From Desertivirga xinjiangensis (lineage in GTDB: Bacteria; Bacteroidota; Bacteroidia; Sphingobacteriales; Sphingobacteriaceae), in contig NZ_JAFMZP010000014.1 of assembly GCF_024436435.1 (NCBI RefSeq), forward strand, positions 1 through 64,000: a stretch of 64,000 nucleotides of DNA, given 5' to 3'. The notes below the pieces were generated by a model that worked only from the letters and a program-made list of their open reading frames with translations, did no database searches and was not told the origin of the DNA. The position numbers and the translations under genes are program-made. This document shows positions 59,247-64,000 of this stretch, one piece after another. Each line of letters opens with the position of its first letter. Position 1 is the stretch's first letter.

Positions 59247-61160
59247 TTAATAGATGATCGTTGGTTTAATAAATACAATGGTTACCACCTTCGAGCTGGA
59301 CTTAGTTTTGCTGCTGAAAATCCACTTCAGAACCGGAATACGGGATAATAATGGTACCCCTGACCCTCCGTCACTCTTCTCAGCCCGTTCAAGCCCACCC
59401 AACACGATCATATCCTCATTTCTGGCCCTGATAATAGATTCAAACTTGCTGTTAGAAGTTGGTGGAGGAGCATTATTAGGTGGAACTCCAATGAAGTCAG
59501 AGATATCCACCTTTATATTTAGTGTTACCTGATCGTCGCCAGAAACGATAGGCTTAATATTGATCGCCAAATTTGCTTCCACAGGCACATATTCGTCAGT
59601 AAAAATGTTTTGAGTACTGCCAAAAGAAGGAAACACATTTTGCTTTCTAATAAGGTAGTAGCGTTTAGAGCCGATACTTAAAGTTGCAGAATGGCCATTT
59701 AATGTAGACAGCTTGGGTACAGAGCGGACTTCAACATTATCATTTTCTTCCAGAGCGCTCAGTCCCACGTAAAAATTCGGAGTTACTCTCCCCAGATTCA
59801 CTGCGCTTAAGTTTCCAAGCCGGGATAGGAAATCGTTAATAGCTCTTGCCCCCAACGTGTAATCTATACCCGGCAGAACGGTCCCGCCAGTTTTTATACT
59901 GTCTGAGATTCCCGCTTTAATCCCTGTTTTCACGCTCCGGTTCTTACGGATGTCGATCAGATTTACTTCAATTAATACCAAAGGGACAAGCTGATCCAGT
60001 TGTTTAACAAAGGACGTGATCTCTTCAATCTGAGGTCTGGAGCCCGATAACAAAATGGTATTTTGCTCCCTAAATTCCCGTATCTCCACTCCTTTTCTCC
60101 ATTCGTTCGGAATCATTGCCTGGATAGTGTCTACAGAACGGTTCTGCAACTGCAGAACGCGGTTAGTTCTTAGTCCCTCAAGGTTTCGGTCACCAATGAG
60201 ATAAACATCATTTTCTATTTTATAAGTATAGTTTGTACCTTTTAAAAGTGATGTTAAAAATTGTTCATAGGTGATATCGTTAACAGTCGTAGAAATACTG
60301 TCTCTTATATCTGAGTAAAGAAAGAAATTTTTGCTAGCCTCCTGTGATGCAAGTCGTATCAGGTCGACTATTAATGCACCGCTGGCATCTATAGAAAGCA
60401 ATCTCTGCCCTTTATTATCCACTCGGCTCACAATACTCACCAACGACTCCGATCCGCTCAAAGGTTTAAACATTTTCCTTACAGCTGGCTTCTTATCAGG
60501 ATTAATAAAAACTTCTTCATTTTCCTTAAGAGCCTGAAAAATGTACACATCATCACTCGTTTTTAACAAATTGATTTCGTTTGCAAAAGCAAGCTTTTCC
60601 AACGCGGTTTCCAGAGGTGCTTCTTCAAAGAATCCACTTACTTTTTTATTAAAAAGAGAAGACGTAACCACAATGCTCTTACCTGTGATTTGAGATATCC
60701 GCCTTGCTACATCGGGAAGCGAATCATTACTTAGTTCCAGGCTCAGTAAGTTGGAATAACTATTGTAATTTGCCTTTATCTGCGGATTGAAGCTGTTTGT
60801 TCGTTGAACCTGAGTGATGGTTATGATAGAACCTGTCAGGCTTATACCCAAGTAATATTCTTTTGCCAGGAAAGTGAGAATGTTCAGAGGAGTCTCATTA
60901 TTAAAATTAGTATATACCTTAAAATTCAGTTTCGGATCGATGTTAAGGTTCAATTTGTTGGACTGCGCAAGAGCTCTCAAAAACTCTTTAACAGGAACCC
61001 CCGCTACTGATAACTGCACCTTCTGTTTTAATCCCGGGACAGTAGCCGATAGTTCATCCAGCTGTTTACGAATAAGTTCTACCCGGTCTTCCTGTGCTCT
61101 TACCGGGCAAAAAAGCGTAATCATTTGTATTAAAATAGTACATGTAAACAGTTTAATCAT
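59247..61160 (-). CDS. gspD: Secretin (GspD/PilQ family)
   Basis: The outer-membrane channel, 637 residues from ATG 61160. An upstream in-frame ATG at 61250 overlaps gspE by 80 nt and places 30 residues before a normal signal peptide (about 1-22, ending F-C-P-V-R-A). STN-type domain (about 40-110), two further N-type domains (about 120-310), N1/secretin-N (about 330-400, SVDTIQAMIPNEWRKG), then the secretin core with V-R-S-V-P-K-L-S-T-L-N-G and the C-terminal signature VPLLSRIPVLKWIFSSK. No pilotin or S-domain is evident. 10 nt after the ATPase gene. Confidence 0.88.
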   Translation of the reverse strand: MIKLFTCTILIQMITLFCPVRAQEDRVELIRKQLDELSATVPGLKQKVQLSVAGVPVKEFLRALAQSNKLNLNIDPKLNFKVYTNFNNETPLNILTFLAKEYYLGISLTGSIITITQVQRTNSFNPQIKANYNSYSNLLSLELSNDSLPDVARRISQITGKSIVVTSSLFNKKVSGFFEEAPLETALEKLAFANEINLLKTSDDVYIFQALKENEEVFINPDKKPAVRKMFKPLSGSESLVSIVSRVDNKGQRLLSIDASGALIVDLIRLASQEASKNFFLYSDIRDSISTTVNDITYEQFLTSLLKGTNYTYKIENDVYLIGDRNLEGLRTNRVLQLQNRSVDTIQAMIPNEWRKGVEIREFREQNTILLSGSRPQIEEITSFVKQLDQLVPLVLIEVNLIDIRKNRSVKTGIKAGISDSIKTGGTVLPGIDYTLGARAINDFLSRLGNLSAVNLGRVTPNFYVGLSALEENDNVEVRSVPKLSTLNGHSATLSIGSKRYYLIRKQNVFPSFGSTQNIFTDEYVPVEANLAINIKPIVSGDDQVTLNIKVDISDFIGVPPNNAPPPTSNSKFESIIRARNEDMIVLGGLERAEKSDGGSGVPLLSRIPVLKWIFSSKTKSSSKVVTIVFIKPTIIY

Positions 61161-61170
61161 CAGCTCTCTC

Positions 61171-62598
61171 TCAATAATTGAATAACAAAGGATAGATCTC
61201 TTCCAGTGAGGTCTCGCCCTGTTCAAACAGGAAAAATGCATTTTCAGCAAGCGTTTTAATTCCCCTTCTCCCGAGCGATTCTTTAACGTACATATTCTCG
61301 TTTTTTATTTCCATTGCCAGATCTTCGTCTACCGGTATTACCTCATACACGGCTTTTCGTCCATAATACCCTGTATAGTAACATTTTTCACATCCCCTGG
61401 GCATATAATGGGTTTCAACGACGTGAAACGGTATGAAGTGACGAGGATACAGGTCCTGGTCAAGTAAATGAGGTGTTTTGCAGTGGGGGCATAATAAACG
61501 TATTAAACGCTGCGCGGCTGTGGTATTCAGGGTATTGGCAACCAGGAAAGCTGGAATACCCATATCGATTAAACGCGATACAGTTCCCCAGGCAGAGTTC
61601 GTATGAATAGTGGAAAGTACCAGATGGCCTGTCAGAGCCGCTCTTATCGCCATATTCGCAGTTTCGGTGTCCCGAATTTCACCCACCATAATTACGTCGG
61701 GATCCTGACGTAAAAATGTCCTTAAGGCGGCAGCAAAAGTAAGCCCGATCGATTCTTTCAACTGAACCTGGTTAACCCCCTCGAGGGTGTACTCAACCGG
61801 ATCCTCAATGGTTAAGATATTGCGTGTCTCTTTATTAAGCAGCTTTAATGTCGCATATAAAGTTGTTGTCTTCCCAGAGCCGGTAGGACCACTTAACAGG
61901 ATAATTCCATTCGGTCGTCTGATCCCCTGCATAAAGTTCTCAAGATCAAAGTCTGAAAATCCCAGACTATTCAAGTCGATTTCGGTAGCATCATTACTTA
62001 GCAGGCGAAGAACAACCTTTTCACCATGAAGAGTTGGTAAAACCGATACCCGGATATCGAACTGTTTATCATGGAAATTAAAATTTATTCTACCGTCCTG
62101 GGGTAAACGTTTCTCCGAAATATCGAGGTTGGAAAGGATCTTTATCTTATTAATAAGCGCGGGGTAATTCTCCTTGTCAAGAAGGTATCGTTCTACCATT
62201 AAACCATCGATCCGGATACGAACACGACATTTTCTTTCATATGTCTCTATGTGTATATCACTGCTTTTTAAACCTTTAGCCTCGCCTATTAAACTGAGCA
62301 GGAAATCATCCGCATCGTACTGAGAATATAATTGAGTACCTCCGGATGCTGCGTTGTCTTTGATGTAGTATTTGGATAGAAGACGATTTGTTTCGACAAC
62401 CGGAAGAGGTTCCAGTTCGATATTATATCCCAGCAATACCTCCAGCTCAGACTGCAGGTTAGCCAGATTGGCAGAGTCTTCGCAATAGAGATACAACGTT
62501 TCACCTGTTCTCGCTTTTGGCAATATCCTGTAATGCCAGGCCTGGTCTTTCGTTAAAAGATGAATATTTTCGGTTACCAATATGATATCCTCAGTCAT
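61171..62598 (-). CDS. gspE: Type II secretion/pilus assembly ATPase (GspE/PilB)
   Basis: The assembly ATPase of a type II secretion or type IV pilus machine; 475 residues from ATG 62598, or 477 from ATG 62604. Counting from 62604: N1E-like domain (1-95), Walker A GPTGSGKT (239-246), Asp box region IEDPVEY (266-272), Walker B-type VGEIRD (307-312), His box LSTIHTNSAWG (330-340) and a zinc site C372/C375 with C405/C408. ATG 62598 overlaps the peptidase stop as ATGA. No GspE-specific XcpR-type N1 domain, so a PilB-like origin is also possible. Confidence 0.93.
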   Translation of the reverse strand: MTEDIILVTENIHLLTKDQAWHYRILPKARTGETLYLYCEDSANLANLQSELEVLLGYNIELEPLPVVETNRLLSKYYIKDNAASGGTQLYSQYDADDFLLSLIGEAKGLKSSDIHIETYERKCRVRIRIDGLMVERYLLDKENYPALINKIKILSNLDISEKRLPQDGRINFNFHDKQFDIRVSVLPTLHGEKVVLRLLSNDATEIDLNSLGFSDFDLENFMQGIRRPNGIILLSGPTGSGKTTTLYATLKLLNKETRNILTIEDPVEYTLEGVNQVQLKESIGLTFAAALRTFLRQDPDVIMVGEIRDTETANMAIRAALTGHLVLSTIHTNSAWGTVSRLIDMGIPAFLVANTLNTTAAQRLIRLLCPHCKTPHLLDQDLYPRHFIPFHVVETHYMPRGCEKCYYTGYYGRKAVYEVIPVDEDLAMEIKNENMYVKESLGRRGIKTLAENAFFLFEQGETSLEEIYPLLFNY

Positions 62599-63125
62599 AT
62601 CCATATTGCTAAGTGTTCCAACAGCCAGCTATCTCTTGTAAAGTCAATATTCTGATTGTGCCAATCCGTTATAAATACTCCGCAGAATAAAAACGCCTGC
62701 AGGCCTGCCAAGGGAATTTGCGAGCTCCGGGCATTCGTTAATAAGGACCAGCTTAACCAGATAAGTAATACTATGATCAGACTTGTGAGATAGAATAAAA
62801 CGAAGTTTAATGTAGAGAAATAAAAAGCAATACTTATCAGGAACAGGATATCACCCCATCCTATCAAGTCCTCAGTAAGCTCCATTCTCACGGCCCATTT
62901 GATTGAAAAATACAATTTCAGTAACAGGAACTGACTCATCAAAAAACATATATTTGCACCAGCTGTCTGGGCAAGCTCAGCCAAAACCTGGTTTTTAAGC
63001 ACATGATTTACTATAAAGAAGACTATCAGCAGTGGAAACCAAAAGGCATACACCAGGCGGCTCCTAATATCCTGCAAAGTAATGGCCAGCAGTATCGCGG
63101 GAATACAAATCGCAATAAACCACAT
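62595..63125 (-). CDS. Prepilin peptidase (A24 family, peptidase domain only)
   Basis: A 176-residue membrane protein with six predicted spans. The two catalytic aspartates of A24 peptidases are D19 in LQDIRSR and D92 in the G-W-G-D motif (89-92), a GxGD form. The N-terminal methyltransferase domain of full-length PilD/GspO is missing, so it cuts the leader, but may not methylate. Between the pseudopilin and ATPase genes; it ends overlapping gspE by 4-10 nt. The upstream gap (84 nt) has a palindrome. Confidence 0.82.
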   Translation of the reverse strand: MWFIAICIPAILLAITLQDIRSRLVYAFWFPLLIVFFIVNHVLKNQVLAELAQTAGANICFLMSQFLLLKLYFSIKWAVRMELTEDLIGWGDILFLISIAFYFSTLNFVLFYLTSLIIVLLIWLSWSLLTNARSSQIPLAGLQAFLFCGVFITDWHNQNIDFTRDSWLLEHLAIWI

Positions 63126-63142
63126 TGTTTTTATTTATAAAT

Positions 63143-63201
63143 TATAGGTTCTAAGTTGTATGTCTAGCCAGAAGCTTAAACTTATAACTTACAACCCTAT
63201 T
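63143..63201 (-). repeat. Imperfect palindrome between the pseudopilin and peptidase genes
   Basis: ATAGGTTCTAAGTTGTAT (from about 63143) is nearly the reverse complement of ATAACTTACAACCCTAT (to about 63201), with a loop of about 25 nt. It shares the AAGTTG core with the palindromes in the rpoB-rpoC gap and after dapD. Confidence 0.4.
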
Positions 63202-63209
63202 ATGACCAA

Positions 63210-63641
63210 TTAATCAGGCGTAACTTCTTTCAGGTTTTTATCCTGGTCAATTTCCCAAACATTAAAAGTTCCATTTCCATTAAAATCAACAACCGCCGTT
63301 GCCCTGGCTAAAAAACCTGTATTTGACGCCTGTACAACCTCAATCCTGTAATTCGCTTTTCCATCCTCACCCTCAGTACTTAACTTCTCCTGCAGAAAGC
63401 CTATCTCGTTGAGATCTGTACTATATTTAGATTTCTCATAGAAGAAATTTTTCTCCTGGGTGTGTAAATGCTCTAACTGGACTTTTGCTTCAGTAGATTT
63501 CGCTTTAGTAATTAAAGGAAGAAGATTAGGCAAAGCCAGCAGCACTAATATTCCGATGATCACCAAAACCACTAAAATCTCTGTCAGAGTATAGCCGGAA
63601 AGCTTCCGCTTTAGATAGATTGGACTGTTTTTCATTTTCAT
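63210..63641 (-). CDS. Type II secretion major pseudopilin, GspG-like
   Basis: A 143-residue prepilin. The leader of 16 residues ends K-R-K-L-S-G; cleavage after G16 gives Y-T-L-T-E with Glu at +5, the classic prepilin signature, followed by the hydrophobic helix ILVVLVIIGILVLLALPNLLP. The C-terminal domain ends with VVDFNGNGTFNVWEIDQDK, close to the calcium-binding loop of GspG pseudopilins. Other genes of the operon are transcribed just after it. A second in-frame ATG lies two codons on. Confidence 0.9.
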   Translation of the reverse strand: MKMKNSPIYLKRKLSGYTLTEILVVLVIIGILVLLALPNLLPLITKAKSTEAKVQLEHLHTQEKNFFYEKSKYSTDLNEIGFLQEKLSTEGEDGKANYRIEVVQASNTGFLARATAVVDFNGNGTFNVWEIDQDKNLKEVTPD

Positions 63642-63759
63642 AGTGATAGGTTATTAAGATAATAGCTTCGATCAAACTATTGTTTGGGGCAGAAAAATGT
63701 GAAAACTGTAACATTTTGTGCAAATCTTCCTTCTGCAATTCACACATGTTGGTCGGCGT

Positions 63760-64000
63760 TCAAAAGCTATTGCTCATCTGAAAGAGGGGCAGATACATGG
63801 CAATTAAAATGACGCCTACTACCAGTCCCAAAAAAATGATGATTAAAGGTTCTATCAAACTACTAAGTGTTGTTGTTTTGTATTCAACTTCTTCAATGTA
63901 TTGATCAGAGATCTTACTAAAGAAATAATCAAGTTTATTCGTTTCTTCGCCTACTTTTAGCAACATGACCATTTTTGGAGGATAAATTTTGAACTGTTGC
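63760..64000 (-). CDS. gspF: Type II secretion inner-membrane platform protein GspF/PilC (partial)
   Basis: Only the last ~80 residues are in the window; the frame stays open to the right edge at 64000, so the gene continues beyond. The visible part reads Q-Q-F-K-I-Y-P-P-K-M-V-M-L-L-K-V-G-E-E-T-N-K-L-D, then a helix and the membrane span EPLIIIFLGLVVGVILIAMYLPLFQMSN, the C-terminal end of the GspF family. It is upstream of the pseudopilin gene by 118 nt. Confidence 0.9.
   Translation of the reverse strand, partial: QQFKIYPPKMVMLLKVGEETNKLDYFFSKISDQYIEEVEYKTTTLSSLIEPLIIIFLGLVVGVILIAMYLPLFQMSNSF

Noticed and set aside
61161-61250. Longer N-terminus for the secretin
   Set aside because: It overlaps gspE and would place 30 residues in front of a normal signal peptide.

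Overview
The window comes from a chromosome of a Bacteroidota bacterium, most likely family Sphingobacteriaceae (Pedobacter/Mucilaginibacter-like). The signs are: Bacteroidota-type promoters (TTTG near -33, TAnnTTTG near -7), almost no Shine-Dalgarno sequences, a FecI/FecR/TonB-receptor cassette, GIN-domain and OmpH-like lipoproteins, DUF3467 next to rpoC, and the rpsU-xerC-hpf-tRNA-tuf-secE-nusG-rplKAJL-rpoBC block. The family assignment is by feel, not by a search.

Layout. 1-619 is non-coding and rich in short GC-rich repeats and nested inverted repeats. 620-5884 carries a TatD-like hydrolase with tcdA, then dnaX (with an internal A10 slippage candidate), an acidic hypothetical protein and NADP-isocitrate dehydrogenase. 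6052-9869 carries a coiled-coil lipoprotein, a CPA2 cation/proton antiporter and mannose-6-phosphate isomerase. 10055-20377 is an envelope block: TamB and a TamA-like lipoprotein barrel in overlapping frames, then a large MG2/TonB-plug protein. 20381-25410 (minus) is an ECF sigma, FecR anti-sigma, STN-TonB receptor and GIN lipoprotein operon. 25501-37337 holds mdh, a retropepsin-like protein, truncated hemoglobin, gyrB, an OmpH-like lipoprotein, a guanine-deaminase-type enzyme, an S4 protein, dapD, a glycosyltransferase, tsaC-type gene, cca, a pRiA4b-type protein, miaA and DUF3467.

37514-52471 (minus) is the core transcription/translation block. rpsU-xerC-hpf end at a strong terminator. Four tRNAs (Thr-TGT, Tyr, Gly, Thr-GGT) precede tuf, then a terminator, tRNA-Trp, secE, nusG, rplK, rplA, rplJ, rplL, rpoB and rpoC. 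rpsU carries an extended Shine-Dalgarno, which fits the known bS21 autoregulation of Bacteroidota. None of the five tRNA genes encodes its CCA end, so the cca gene in the same window is needed to finish them.

52525-64000 is more accessory: a GntR regulator, a PAS histidine kinase, an LtaS/MdoB-type sulfatase-fold membrane enzyme, a decayed leucyl/phenylalanyl-tRNA-protein transferase (aat) remnant, and a compact type II secretion/type IV pilus-like operon (gspF partial, pseudopilin, A24 peptidase, gspE ATPase, secretin, GspL/PilN-like, GspM/PilO-like). That operon runs off the right edge and is the best candidate for a poorly described system: its inner-membrane proteins are strongly diverged and the gene set is minimal.
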